Under the pieces are notes generated by a model that ran no database searches, was not told where the DNA came from, and saw only the letters and a list, made by a program, of their open reading frames with translations. Position numbers and translations under genes: made by a program. A stretch of DNA of 64,000 nucleotides from Dugong dugon (Eukaryota > Chordata > Mammalia > Sirenia > Dugongidae), in contig CM057468.1 in NCBI GenBank assembly GCA_030035585.1, forward strand, positions 54,308,145-54,372,144, read 5' to 3'. Of this stretch, positions 1 to 11,479 are shown one piece after another. Within the stretch, counting starts at the first letter, position 1. The number at the start of each line of letters is the position of its first letter.

Positions 1-597
1 AACACTAAATATGTACATTCCTTTAAAAGCAAAATTAACACTTTGTCCTACTACCTTATGAATCAGTATATTTATCACATTACACAGTCATAGGAAACAA
101 AATGCTGTGCTACCTGAGGTACACCAAAAATAACAGGGGCACGTGTGTAGGTCTGGGCATCAAAATAAATGAAACCTTGAACATTTTCTATAAGCCTTGC
201 CTGCCTTGCGGAAACAACGTCATCTCTGACTTTTGTAATGCTGCTACCTGGAGATAGGCCACAACCTTTGTGGATATTATAATCCTGTGAGAAAGTTGCT
301 CTTTTCCTACTATGAATTGCTGAATACACTAATGTAAACTTGAAAATATTGAGAGTTTTCCCCCCTACAAATAACCTGCTGGGTTTTTTGTTTTGTTTTT
401 TTTTCTGTGTGTGCATGTGAGCCTTTTGATGTCTGAATCATTTACACCACTTTACAAGTAAACTTCTCTTCAAATGTTTTTTGTCTGCAAGTCTTCTTTT
501 AACAATCTTAAAACTTATTAATTCTGCTCCTAGTTCTATAGCCAACACAACGCGTGCGTATGTTTAACAGATACGTATAAGACTGTTCACAGCAGAT
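1..597. other. Unannotated AT-rich intergenic sequence
   Basis: I see no recognisable repeat, exon or RNA gene here. Open frames are short and lack composition or motifs that suggest coding. Confidence 0.5.
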
Positions 598-1032
598 CAT
601 AAATAAATGAATTGTGGTATGGAATGAATAAGTGAATTGTGGCTTATTTGTTCAATGGAGTGCTATACAACATGAGAATTCATAATCTTTTGTTGCATGC
701 CACAGTGTAGATTAATCTCACAAACATAACATTGAGCAACACAATCCAGGCATACAAAAGTACATACTTTATTATTCCATTTATATAAAGCATAAAGCAA
801 AATTTATCTATGGTGCTAGATGTCAGGAAGGTGAGTAAATGTTATCTTCAGAGGGGGATAATGATTAGAATGGAGCCTGAAGGAGGCTTCTTGGGTACTG
901 GTAATATTCTATTTTTGATCCAGTGCTGGTTATACAGGTATGTTTACTTTATGAAAAGTCATCAAGTTCTACACTTAAGATTTATGCATCTTTCTGTATG
1001 TATGTTATACTTTAAAAAAAAGTTGATTTCAA
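598..1032 (+). mobile_element. Old L1 (L1M-type) 3' end
   Basis: The segment follows the order of an old mammalian L1 3' end. First comes an ORF2 C-terminal relic (AATTGTGGTATGGAAT, then TGGAGTGCTATACAACA). Next are the motifs ATTAATCTCACAAACATAA and CATTTATATAAAG. It then has TCTATGGTGCTAGATGTCAG and a 3' UTR ending in TACACTTAAGATTTATGCAT and TATACTTTAAAAAAAAG. No open frame survives. It is a 5'-truncated, ancient copy inserted in the plus direction. The L1 identity is secure; the exact subfamily is not resolved by eye. Confidence 0.8.
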
Positions 1033-2477
1033 AATGGAGAAGGACATAAGTTGATGATGGAAAGACAAAAGGACACAGCATGACACATTGGAGTGAGGGC
1101 CTGAGGAGCAGCTCTGGGCCCATAAGGCTGATTGTGAGTGTAGGTCAGTCTGGGACAGTGGAGAACGGTTGTGTGTGGGAAAAAAAAAAATAACCCTGAA
1201 CATGTTTCTTAGAATCTGACCCAACTCCCAAAATCCAAAAAGACTTTGGTCATGGATGGCGAGGATGGGTATGGGATTGATAGTGGTATACAACAGTCAG
1301 GAGAAACCAAGAATTAAATTCCAACAATAAGAAAGAGACTTGGGACTGAAGAGAGAGGCAGGCAAAGGAGAGTGAATGTCTTCGGTCATGGTTCCACCCT
1401 TGCCAAGGGTTAGCGAGCAATAAATTTTCAGATGCATTCTTGTCTCTTCTAATCTGGCCCATGATTAAATTGAGTAGCTTAATACATCACCTAAACATTT
1501 CATGTATGTGATGTCCTTCAGGATGGGTGTGAGTATAGCTGAAGCAGGTTACACAGCTGCAAGTTTATTAGCTAAAGCTTCTTGAGTATAATACGCATAT
1601 GCACGAAACATCACATGCCACTGAGTATTTAATGAGCAGCTTAGGCATTGGGAAGATAGAACAAAAAGTAAGACAATAAGACACCGTCTCTTTCCTCAAA
1701 AGAGATAACGACATAGATGGAGAGATAAATGATTGCATATAAAACCACTGAGTGGATGTAAGAGTGACATTCAAGTGCCTACTTTGTATGACGGGTTAAC
1801 ATCTGAGTACACAGCAGAGGATCTCAGCTGAGTGAAGGGACACTGGAGAATTTTCCTGACAACACCACTGGACACATCTTTATGTTACTGTAATATTTAG
1901 ACCACTTATGGTATTAAATGTAAAATTTTTGCATAGGTATGAAGCACAATTATTATCTTCCAACATACCTCACTGGGATCCTAGCTTGATGGCCTTGAGC
2001 AACAAACCCTATGGGTCATGGAACATGGATAATTCTAGATATTGGAACTCATCTTGACCCAGTCCCTCTGGCAGCTTTGATATGAAATGGAAGGTCAGTA
2101 ACACCTTGGGTCCCTGGTAACTTTGCTATGGGATACAGCTTGCTGATCATAACCTAGAGAGATGTGTCCACTTTCTCCCTTTGAAAGAGACCATTTTGTT
2201 GGCACAAACCTTGAGAATTAAGATGGTGCCAAAAGTAGTGAATTTCCCACTCTAAGCCAGCACAGCAAATGTCAGATGTGGAGGTCAGCTTTGAGGTGAG
2301 CATCTGGGTTTTCATCCCCTGGGCAGGCAACAAAGATTATGAGGAATAATTCTGAAGTATACATAAGGGTCCCTGCAGATTTCCAGAAATATTTGGGAAG
2401 AGTAACTATAATACTCACCATCCTTTCAGTGGAGAGGCTCAGAGCATCAAAATTGGAAGCATTCATGCAAATGTTGC
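1033..2477. other. Unannotated intergenic sequence
   Basis: No repeat family or coding exon is recognised in this stretch. It has short open frames on both strands that look random. Confidence 0.45.
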
Positions 2478-2850
2478 TTCATTCATTCACTCAACAGATA
2501 TTTATTGAAAATCTGTTCCCTGCTAGGCATGATTCCAGTCCCTGGGGACTTAAAAAAAAAAAAAAAATTCATTGCCATTGAGTGAATTCTGACTCATAGC
2601 AACTCTGTAGGACAGAGTAGAACTGCCCCATAGGGTTTCCAAGGTTGTAAATCTTTACAGAAGGTGACTGCCACATCTTTCTCCTGTGGAGTAGCTGTTG
2701 AGTTCGAACTGCCAACCCTTCAGTTAGCAGCCAGGCACTTAACCACTGCACCACCAGGGGTCCTTAGAATAGTGAACAATACGGAGGAGAGGCCTGCTTT
2801 CAAAGAGATTATATTCTAGTGGAGGGAGAAAGAGTAAAACATGAATACAA
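2478..2850 (+). repeat. Ancient L2/MIR-like relic split by an AfroSINE
   Basis: The left part carries the phrase CAACAGATATTTATTGAAAA, then TGCTAGGCATGATTCCAGTC and CCTGGGGAC. The right part, beyond the SINE, resumes with GAATAGTGAACAATAC and TTATATTCTAGTGGAG. Both halves match the conserved core of the widespread 'tattgagcacctac' class of mammalian repeats. The interruption coincides with the minus-strand AfroSINE. Family assignment (L2 versus MIR) is uncertain. Confidence 0.55.
2553..2764 (-). mobile_element. AfroSINE (tRNA-derived SINE)
   Basis: Read on the minus strand it starts with a tRNA-like head (GGACCCCTGGTGGTGCAGTGG, then GCTAACTGAAGG and a B-box-like GTTCGAAC). It continues through a body with CCCTATGGGGCAGTTCTACT-like sequence and ends with CAATGAATTT and a T-rich tail, seen as the A-run on the plus strand. 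It lies inside the older L2/MIR-like relic. SINEs of this type encode no protein and are thought to be moved by LINE reverse transcriptase. Confidence 0.85.
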
Positions 2851-3228
2851 ATATGAAAGCTAAGGAAAAGGACTCTGAATTAAAAATAAAATGGGAATGC
2901 ATGAGGAGTGTCTGGGTAGGACGGATCCTTTAGCCAGGGCTGTCAAGAAGATGGGGGGTAATAAGAAATAGCACAGTCTTAAGAAGCCTGGGACGTGCTA
3001 GTTACAGCAGCACTGGGGAATTTACTTATTTCTAGGTCACTGTTGAACTTGGTACACAACAACCATCACTAAGGGTTCTTGGGAAAGACATAGCCTCTGA
3101 TGTATGCTAATGGATGTACTGGATTGGAAAAAGAGAATTCTAGAAATTGTGCAAAGTCAGTGTTGCTCTTGCTTTGATAACATGTCTGTGGACAACTGAT
3201 CCAAAGACACTCCAAAGTTCCACCTACC
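2851..3228. other. Unannotated spacer
   Basis: Nothing recognisable lies between the two AfroSINEs. Confidence 0.4.
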
Positions 3229-3415
3229 AAAAAAAGAAAAAAACCAAACCGTTTGTTGTCAAGTTGATTCTGACTCACAGTGACTCCATGTATATCAGAG
3301 AAGAACTGTGCACCATAGGGTTTTCAATGGCTAATTTTTCAGAAGTAGATTGCCAGGTGCCCATGGGTGGACTTGAACTTCCATCCTTTTGGTTAGCAGC
3401 CAAGTACCATCCAGG
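3229..3415 (-). mobile_element. AfroSINE
   Basis: On the plus strand it opens with an A-rich stretch and AAACCAAACC, the complement of the GGTTTGGTTT tail seen in AfroSINEs. It then has GTTGATTCTGACTCACAG, AGAACTGTGC and TGGTTAGCAGCCAAG, the complement of the tRNA-like head. The extreme 5' end of the element is missing or decayed. It is diverged from the other copies. Confidence 0.8.
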
Positions 3416-3529
3416 CACATGGAAAGTTGAAATAGTCCCAGAATCCTGTGTCGTTCTACAGCTCTAACTATGTACTGAAATGCCATTACCAAGGCAGCCA
3501 CATTGAATCCTACTACAGACGCCTCGTGT

Positions 3530-3690
3530 TTTGGTGGAAAGAGCCCAGGTCCAGAGATTGAAGACATGAGTTCAGATCTGAGCTCTGCCTGTCCCAAACT
3601 AAATAAACTTAGACAAGCTACCTAGCTTTCTGAGTCGTAGGTTCTTCATTTGTAAACAAGAATGATGATACTAAGACCCCAGAGTTATTC
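3530..3690 (+). repeat. MIR
   Basis: The order GAGCCCAGGTCCAGAG, then a GAGTTCAGATCTGAGCTCTG core, AGACAAGCTACCTAGC and GTTCTTCATTTGTAAACA follows the MIR consensus through the CORE region. It is a decayed tRNA-derived mammal-wide SINE, about 160 bp long. Confidence 0.65.
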
Positions 3691-4664
3691 CGATGCTCAT
3701 GAGATCAACCCATACGTAAATGTTTTGTTATTTCCAAAACATAATGCAATTATTTATAATCAGAATTTATTCACTCTGAATCACATTCAGTCCCAAAGTG
3801 GACAGACAATCCTCTTGAATATCCACTACAGCAGATACATCCTTTATGTCCGCTCTTTCCCTATGAACTGCCAACCAAGCCTAGCTGACTAGCATTTTTT
3901 GATGAGGTGTCCAACTATTGGCTCCTCTCCAATAAAACAAACTCTCAACTTCTTGATTCAGGTGCTGTGTTTATCCAGTGCATCATGCACAAGTCCAGGG
4001 CATGAATCCATTCAGCCCTAAGCAATTTCCATTAGAAATAATAGAGCCACACCTCTGTTCCTTCACCTCTGCTTCCAGTAGAGCCTGTGGCCATTCTTGA
4101 CTCATCATTTAGTGTCTTCAAGTGAGAGGGAGGAGGGCTGCAGCAGGAATGTTCTTTGTGACAGTGGTCAAAGACCACAGCAATTCAAATCAACTCACTG
4201 ATAAACAGCACAACATAGGTCATCATTTATGCTTCACTGTCTTCCTGAAAGCCATTTTTTTTTTTTTTTTTGGAATCTGTGAGTGACTACTTTTCAAAAA
4301 ATTAATCACAGTGCTACCCACCACTGGAAGCAAGGTATACTTGGACAGTGCAACTTTATAATGAACCTTGTCCCTTCCTCCACAAATAGTTCAACCAGGT
4401 ATGAGTAAGCAGTGGTTGCTATGCCACATATAGCCTGCCCAGCTTTGTAATAAGACCCATTATGATCTAATTTCAAATCAAAAGGATTCAAGAGTAAAAA
4501 GGCTTCCAGGGAGTTCACGTCATATATAGAGATGCTAGACATGTACCTTCCAGCTAGATGGTTCCAGAGGCCACCTCACTACTGAAAGAGTTGAGTCCTG
4601 GCATCGGGCCCTTCTGAGAAGGTGGGGCATCTGGGCTTACCATTCACCTGATGTGAAAAACTAC
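3691..4664. other. Unannotated intergenic sequence
   Basis: No repeat or exon is recognised. A T-run lies near 4255-4271. Confidence 0.45.
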
Positions 4665-5048
4665 CACAAAAAATCCAAAATGAGTTTTATGGGGCAAAAA
4701 TCAGGGTGTCAGCAGGACTTTGTTTCTTCTGGAGGCTCCAGGAGAGAATTTGTTCCTTGTCTCTTCCACCTTCTAGAGGTTGCCAGCATTCATTGGTTCA
4801 TGGTCACATCACTCCAATCTCTTCTTCTGTGGTCACATCACCTTTTTCTACTATTCATGCTGATCTCCTGTCTCCCTCTTATAAGAACCCTTGTGATTAC
4901 ATTAGGCCCACCCAGATAATCCACGGTATTCTGCCCATTTCACGATTCTTAATCACATCTGCAAAATCCTTTTTGCCATATAAGACAACATTCACAATTC
5001 CTGAGATTAGGACATGAACATCTATGGGGAGCCATTATTCCGTCTACC
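4665..5048 (-). mobile_element. MaLR (MLT1-like) LTR fragment
   Basis: Read plus, it shows CAGGGTGTCAGCAGGACTTT, TTCTGGAGGCTCCAGGAGAG, TTGCCAGCATTCATTGG, CTTATAAGAACCCTTGTGAT and GATTAGGACATGAACAT. This is the reverse complement of the ERVL-MaLR LTR pattern. Both termini are decayed and no target-site duplication is visible. It looks older than the MaLR-type LTR that begins 417 bp downstream, and it belongs to a different subfamily. Confidence 0.6.
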
Positions 5049-5212
5049 ATACTTGGGTGGGTTGCCTGGTTCAAACTGTCCTGCATAGCTGAGGCTGAGA
5101 GGAAATCTTCCAAGCACAGGAGATGAAGGTCCAGACTGGTTAACAATTGAAGAGAGGTAACCGCATTTTCTTCCTTTCTTTATTTCAACATTTTAACTAG
5201 CACTTGACATAC

Positions 5213-5416
5213 AATAAACTCATTGCCATCAAGTCGACTGTAACTCATAGTGACCCTATAGGACAAAATAGAACTGCCCCATAGGGTTTCCAAGCCTGTA
5301 AATCTTTATGGAAGCAGACTGCCACATCTTTCTGCCATGGAGCAGCTGGTGGGTTTAAACTGCTGACCTTTCAGTTAGCAGCCGAGTGCTTAACCAGTGT
5401 GCCACCAGGGCTCCTA
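5213..5416 (-). mobile_element. AfroSINE
   Basis: On the plus strand it runs CTCATTGCCATCAAGTCGAC, ATAGGACAAAATAGAACTGC, GTAAATCTTTATGGAAGCAG, CTGACCTTTCAGTTAGCAGC and GCCACCAGGGCTCCT. That is a nearly full-length AfroSINE in reverse, including the internal 'tctttacggaagcagactgccacatctttct' module also found in the copies at 2.6, 46.3 and 62.4 kb. Confidence 0.9.
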
Positions 5417-5464
5417 TCGACATGCAGTAGGTGCTAAGAATGACAAAGATTGCTACTTGGCCCC

Positions 5465-5970
5465 TGTCATGGATTGAATTGTGTCCCCCCAAAATATTTG
5501 TCACCTTGGCTGGGTCATAATTCCCAGTACTGTATGATTGTGTGCCATTTTATAATCTGATGTGATTTCGTTATGTGTTGTAAACTCTAACACTGTGACG
5601 TAATACGATGGATTAGTGACAGTTATACTAATGAGGTCTACAAGATTAGATAGTGTCTTAAGCCAATCTCTTTTCAGATATAAAAAAGAGAAGTGAGCAG
5701 AGACACATGGGGACTTCATACCATCAAGAAAGCAGTGCTGGGAGCAAAGCATGTCCTTTGGGCCTGAGGTTCCCGCGCAGAGAAGTTCCCAGACCAAAGG
5801 AAGATTGATGACATGGACCTTCCTCCAGAGCTGTTGGAGAAAGCGTTCCCCTGGAGCTGACACCCTGAATTTGGCCTTGTAGCCTACCAGACTGTGAGAG
5901 AATAAACTTCGCTTTCTTAAAGCCATCCACTTGTGGTATTTCTGTTACAGCTGCCCTAGAGACTAAGACA
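5465..5970 (+). mobile_element. MaLR-type solo LTR with perfect 5-bp duplication
   Basis: A 506-bp LTR begins with TGTCATGGATTGAATTGTGT and ends with AGAGACTAAGACA, so it has the retroviral TG...CA ends. Near its 3' end it carries an AATAAA polyadenylation motif (GAGAGAATAAACTTCG). It is flanked by a perfect GCCCC duplication (5460-5464 and 5971-5975), the 5-bp size expected for ERVL/MaLR integrases. Similar LTRs lie at 17.7, 47.9 and 49.0 kb. No internal retroviral sequence is attached, so it is a solo LTR formed by LTR recombination. Long open frames on its minus strand are chance. Confidence 0.85.
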
Positions 5971-5975
5971 GCCCC

Positions 5976-6789
5976 CAATATGCAGTTTACATTTTGTCCT
6001 TTGCTAACTGAGTCTCTGAATTTAAGCTAAGCACACAGCTGCTTGCTATTAGATGTTTTCAAGCCCTGGCTAATGGAAGCAGAAGAGATGTGCACAGCTG
6101 GATTGTACTCCTAGGGTGAAGCAGTAAACTCTTCTTCCCTTTCTCATCCGCTTTCTGCTAGCTGGAATTAAGGTGTGATAGTGGGGGCCAAAACCACTGT
6201 GTTAGAGCAGGAGATAAAAGCCACAAGCTGAGAATCAGCAAGGTGAAAGGAGCCTAGGTCCTGACATGGTGCAGCTGTCCTATTAGCCTTGGACAGTTTA
6301 CACTCAGACTATTTACAAAGGACTAAATTAGAGAGCAATAAGCTTCTCTTTTGTTTGAGCCTTTGTTATAGTAGCTGAACTCATATCCTAACATGGTCCT
6401 CAGTGTATGAACTCAATAGTGAACGTAGTATTCTTATATAGACCACTTTGTGTCTCTGAACTTTAGTTTCATTACCCTCAAAACAGAAATCATAATAATA
6501 TGCAACCTCATGTGTTATTAAATATTAAAAGGAGAAGGAACATGTGGACATCATCTGTGAACTTCAAGGCACTTTGTAAGGGTTGAAAGATTAAAATGTA
6601 ATTTCTGATTCCTTCTCCAATATACTTTGCTTTGTAACATTTTACTGTCTTAAAATTAGGCTCTGCCAATTTTCTCATTGACTTTTGTTTATTCAATAGG
6701 ATGTAATAAAACTATGTTTATTTTTAATGAAAAAAATGAAGCCCATTAATTTTTACTTTTCTGAATCAGCCTTTGTAAAAATGTTCACT
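5976..6789. other. Mostly unannotated; weak MIR-like relic
   Basis: Most of the stretch shows nothing I recognise. Around 6430-6590 the string TTTCATTACCCTCAAAACAGAAATC, here cut into its MIR-like parts 'tttcattaccctc' and 'aaaacagaaat', and AAGGCACTTTGTAAGG resemble a MIR family member. That call is weak. Confidence 0.35.
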
Positions 6790-6942
6790 CACCACAAGCT
6801 TCTTGTTGTCAGCGGCCATCCAGTCTCATCTTTATGGATGCAGTTTGCCAAGCCTTTCTTTTGCAGAGCAGCTAGGTAGGTTCAAACAGCCAATCTTGAA
6901 ATTAGCTGCCTATTGCAAGCCGTTTGCACCACCCAGGCTCCT
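6790..6942 (-). mobile_element. Decayed AfroSINE
   Basis: The plus strand shows TTGCAGAGCAGCTAGGTAGG, TTCAAACAGCCAATCTTG, TTAGCTGCCTATTGCAAGC and CACCACCCAGGCTCCTTA, a clear reverse AfroSINE head. The tail half is heavily mutated. Confidence 0.55.
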
Positions 6943-7198
6943 TACCACAGGCTTAGACAATGTCAATTCCATCAGTGACTGTATGTAAGAGAAGCACAAT
7001 TGCCCAACTGCAGATTCAGCATGAATAACTTTGAAAGGGAATTTTTGAAACTGAGTGCTGGGTAGGATTAGAGGTCACCCTATAGGAACTAGGACTGGCT
7101 GCTCATGGAGTGTGAAAGTGGCAAATAACCAACCCTTTTCTGGAGACACCCTTGCCTCTGATGTTCCTCAGTAATGCATTTTGTCTCCCAGCTCAGAT

Positions 7199-7560
7199 CT
7201 CTGAGCTCTGGATTAAGCCACAGCTTAAATTCTGTATTCAGAACATGCTTAAAGCAGAGTTTGAAGAGCATACTTGGAAAAGGAGGCAGGCAGCTACTAG
7301 GGTCTCAAGGGCCATTTGGGTCTGGCTCTGTGACTGTCACTGACCTCTGTCCTCCTGGGGCTCCATGGCCAAAGCAGGGACTCCACACACTCCTGCCACT
7401 GATGCTTTGATTAATCTTTACCCTTCCTCTTCCTTTCTTCCCACCCTACCTACTGTGAAACCAGAGATGTGGAAGAATCAAATCAGCATTTGGGAACCAA
7501 AGAAAGGGGGTAATATTGAACTCATATTTTGGGATCGGCACTACTTAAGTAAAGGCTTTA
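7199..7560 (+). repeat. Unclassified repeat, copy A
   Basis: This segment aligns by eye to 8974-9340. Shared blocks include TCTGAGCTCTGG, TAAGCC, ACAG, TATTCAGAAC, TGCTTA, GTCACTGAC-like sequence, CTCCATG, CTTCCCAC, and GGGAAC with TAATATTG near the end. Both copies run in the same direction and both begin at the TCTGAGCTCTGG string. I cannot name the family. It may be an ancient transposon or a local duplication. Confidence 0.55.
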
Positions 7561-8079
7561 TCAAAGTAAAGACTTTATCAATGTTTACCATAATGGGAGA
7601 GAGAACATATGGTTCCTTTTATTATCTTCTTGTTCGTACACATGACTCACACTTGCATTTTTTTCTTTTTTTAACATTAGTTCTTCATTGACACATTTTA
7701 CCAGGTTTTTGTGCAAAAAATTAAGACAACTCTTAATAAGCAATTGAATTTCAAATTTATCACTCAGGGGTCGCAAGAGCTTCTTGCTGTCCCTTTTGTG
7801 TTTGGTTGATATTGGGCACCTTTTGGGGGCTGTTACATTTACAAAGGGTTGTTCCTCTGGATGAGTAACAGACTGGTGCATGCAAAGCCGCCCAGTACAC
7901 TGTAATTACAAACTGGAAACTCATAACTGATGCATGAACCACTTCCTTTATGAGTTACGGGGCTTTATTCACAACTTTTCCCATTGGAAGGGCTGTGTCT
8001 CTGGCTCTACTTTTAATAATGGTGATAATCATAATAACTATAATAATGCAGCATTACTTTCTAATTACGAAGAAAATTT
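7561..8079. other. Unannotated intergenic sequence
   Basis: Nothing recognised. The similarity to the 9.3 kb region stops at about the left edge of this stretch. Confidence 0.4.
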
Positions 8080-8160
8080 CTTCTAAAGAGCTCAAAGCAC
8101 TTCACAGACATTATCTCACTCATTCTCATAACCTCTCTGCGCTGCTTGCTGGTCACTACC
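8080..8160 (-). repeat. MIR fragment
   Basis: The string AAAGCACTTCACAGACATTA followed by TCTCACTCATTCTCATAACC is the reverse complement of the MIR 3' part. It is short and diverged. Confidence 0.6.
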
Positions 8161-8532
8161 AGGATCACAGTAACAAGATGGCCGTGTTCCACCTCTCTAT
8201 ACTCTTGTGAGGCAAGGGTGGCACGGAGACTTTCAGGCTTCCCAGACTCTGGCAGAAACTTTCAGTTATTTCTGAATAGTCTTCCTTTACGTAACTTCAG
8301 ACATCAGTAATGGATATATAGCTTCATGTGCCAGTTGCACCTTGATGGAAGAGAAACATTTTGTGGTTTCAGCAGTGGACTTCTTCCATTCAGCCCCTTC
8401 TAAGGACACAGTGCTTTGCATTCTGTGTCAGGAAGGAATCTACCAAATGGAAAATTCACCCTAATCATAATGAGCTGCTATTGGTGCCACTTCACATTGT
8501 CAAGCCTAACGTAGTGATCCATTGTCCAGAAG

Positions 8533-8722
8533 AGAGGCATCCAACTATGGCTTGCAGGCCAAATCTGGCCTGCTTCCTATTAGTGCTAAGAATGGTTTTA
8601 AAGTGGTTATATGTTTAATGGTTATCTAAGTCCCTACATAATATTCCAGATTTTTCCTTTTGGGCAGCAAATCCTAAAATATTTGTTAGGTGGTTCTTTT
8701 CTTAAAAAGTTGCCAACCCTAC
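8533..8722. mobile_element. hAT-like (Charlie/MER1-type) MITE
   Basis: About 190 bp contain GCTTGCAGGCCAAATCTGGC near the left edge and AAAAAGTTGCCAACCCT at the right edge. These match the ends of a common non-autonomous hAT family. The flanks TCCAGAAG (8525-8532) and TCCAGATC (8723-8730) agree at 6 of 8 positions, consistent with an old 8-bp hAT target-site duplication. No transposase is encoded. The exact family name is not resolved. Confidence 0.6.
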
Positions 8723-8973
8723 TCCAGATCAGTTTAGATCTTCAAGCCATTGTGACGCAACACAATTCCTGAGATGATCTCCCTTGTGTTTAACTGTGTG
8801 TATCTGCTTGTGTCTGACCTGTTTTCTTTTTACTAGAAAAAAGGATTAAAAACATAGTGATAACACACATTGGTAGATTTTTACTAGTCTCTAAAGTCAT
8901 TGAATAAGCAATGGGGTGTGGTTGCGTTGACTTATTAATGTTCACATGGTGTTTTTTTTTTTCTTTTTTTTTA

Positions 8974-9340
8974 TTTCTGAGCTCTGGTTTAAGCCCACAG
9001 TCTAAGGTTTAAGACATTTAATATTCAGAACCTGCTTAGAGGCAAAGCTTGATAAGTACCTCTAATGACAAGTTGTTTGATGGGCCTGGTCTTCGAGGTT
9101 CATAAAGAACTATTGGTTCTGTCTCTGTGGTTGGCACTGACCCGTATGGCCTCCTAGCTCTCCATGCACCCTTCAAGCTTGTGTTTTAGTCACTTGTTAT
9201 TCTTCCTGTTCATTCCTTCCCACTATCCCCCATGTTAGGCCAAAAATGTGACAGAATAAAATGAAAATTTGGGAACTAGATAATATTGGTCACCTTTCTA
9301 TTTTGAAATCAGCCTTGTTTTAGTGAAGAGCTTAAAATAT
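8974..9340 (+). repeat. Unclassified repeat, copy B
   Basis: Partner of the segment at 7199-7560. It starts with TCTGAGCTCTGGTTTAAGCC and includes ATATTCAGAACCTGCTTAG, GTTGGCACTGACC, CTCTCCATGC, CCTTCCCAC, AATTTGGGAACTAGATAATA and TTTAGTGAAGAGCTT. Similarity is moderate with many small gaps, so the pair is old. It is preceded by a T-rich run. Confidence 0.55.
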
Positions 9341-10484
9341 TTAGTAAAGTGGAAGAGTGGTTGTCCTCACTGGCTTTTGGGTCATGTCTTCTGTTGGCTG
9401 CACTCTAAGTAGTAAGAAGAGTTGATCTCTGACAATGAAGGAAACAAAGGCAAGGTTTGTACATGTTTTCCAGGTACAACATGGTTGGGATGAGTATGGT
9501 ACAACAACAAATCCAGCCCTACTTGTGAACCTGGAAATTGAATACCATGGACAGGGTTTACTTTGTATAGTCCCCTCTCCTGTTACAGAGCAAAAAGTGT
9601 GAGCTGACACAGAGTTGCTGGAGAAGTCGTTACTCAACAGAACAAAATCATTTCATGTAACTTTGAGAATCATGTTGGTTATAAAAGGTATTAGTCATGA
9701 GTCATAGCACCCTGTAAACCAAAATAATGTATTTGATGGCAACAGATAATAGAAGATTAAAAAAACAGTTGTAAAAATAATTACTGGACGTCAACGTTAA
9801 AGTTCTATTTGAAGCTTTAAAAAATAACCTTTGACAGTCACTTTCAGCCTTAGGTTTGCCAACAAGACATCGTTTTTTTTTTTCCTTCTTCTTTTGGGCT
9901 TTTGTTCTCATCATTAGAAAGGTGGTTTTCTAACTTGAAACTGACAGCAACGCTGCCTGAAACAGTAGCTGTGATTTTGTGCTTGTCTCCAGGAAATGGA
10001 ACTGTGTCTGTAGTTATACTTTCAGCTCATGTGGACTGAGCTTGTAATATGTGTATTCTAGAGCAGAGCTACAATTCATCTTAATGATTATACGTAAAAG
10101 AACATCTCAGCAGGGCACCTTAATGAAATGACAATTGGTTGAGGACTTAGAAGATTAAAAATATCCAAGACTTTCAGAAGCCATACCTACTCTCATTTGG
10201 ATCTGTTAAAAGATGGTGAGGAATGATATTCTCTGCCAAACAACAAGAAAGCTTACAGCAAATAGAGTAAAATTTCTTTTAATATCTATTTCAAGGTTGT
10301 AGTCATTAAAAAATGTTTAAACAGGAAAACTAAAATTATGAACCAAATTCTCAAGTTTGAATGTATCAGATAGAAATCTTTCTGGTAGAAGCTTTCTAAT
10401 GAGTAGACTGAAACAGTACCAAAAATATTTAGATTCTCTTAAAATAAAACATTCATAATTCCCTCTACAGAGTATATACTCTTG
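9341..10484. other. Unannotated intergenic sequence
   Basis: I recognise no repeat or exon here. The open frames on the minus strand lack domain signals. Confidence 0.4.
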
Positions 10485-10640
10485 GTCAAGCCCTGTGTTG
10501 GGCACAGTATTTACCTTCTTTCATTTAGCCCTGAGAACAGTCCTGTGGGACAGGTAGCAATAAACCCACGATACTGATAAGAAAACTAAGGCTCGAGATA
10601 TTAAGTAAATTGACTGGAGCTCATAATAGACAAGGCTACA
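10485..10640 (-). repeat. MIR
   Basis: GTGTTGGGCACAGTATTTAC, TTTCATTTAGCCCTGAGAAC, GTGGGACAGGTAGCAATAAAC and GATAAGAAAACTAAGGCTCG form the reverse complement of the MIR 3' half in the right order. Confidence 0.75.
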
Positions 10641-11479
10641 CTGTTATTAAGGCATAACTATTATCTCGTAGCAAAAGCAAAGCCATATTGTATGCCCCAT
10701 TTTATAACCATCACATTAACCAATATTACAAAGATAAAAATTATAGTCAGGCAAAACATCCTTTTCTAAGTCCAACACGTCAAACTAAAAGCAACATATT
10801 TGGTGACAAGAATCATGAATTCTTTACCTTCATTTCAGTCACTCTGAATAACTTGAAACAGTCATTCCCTGCCTCAGTTTCCCCAAGAAAAATCATCTTT
10901 CAAACGCACTAACATCATTGAGTTATTCCAAGTAATATGTTAACCAGTTTCACATGCATTAGCTCATTTAATTGATTCAACTCACTTTTGTTAGTTTCCT
11001 CGTGCATAGTTAGCAGGTGTGAGATACGTGCCAGTATGACGTAACAAACCTGGTAATATAGCAAACCACTATGACATAGAATTAACCAACAATTTTCCAT
11101 GAACTTTTTTTAAATTAAATGCATTTACCAATACTTAAAATTTTTTAAATGAACGGTATTTCAGAAAACTTCCTAATATCCATACGGCCAGGTGAATTAG
11201 AGTTGAAGGCGTCATATCAAGGCCATTATTTAAGGCCCAAAAATGTAACAAAAATTCATAATTGTCTACTTTGAGTCCCACTCTTCTTTTTGTAGAGCTA
11301 TGCTTTAGTAGGCTAAAGGCTAGAAACATATGTTAGAATACCCTCACAATCCTGTTAATAGGCTAGGATTTTCATCTAGATAGAGCACATAAGTTGAATA
11401 ATCTAGGTTTTAAGGTTTTGTCTTGTCCTACTCTATACCTTTAAACCCTTAGGTCTTGCGGTACATCATGCAACGAGTA
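10641..11479. other. Unannotated intergenic sequence
   Basis: Nothing certain. ACATGCATTAGCTCATTTAA near 10952 recalls another MIR fragment but is too short to call. Confidence 0.35.

Noticed and set aside
5501-5978. Two overlapping minus-strand open frames (141 and 84 codons)
   Set aside because: They lie entirely inside a noncoding MaLR-type LTR, and the same LTR at other sites has them broken.
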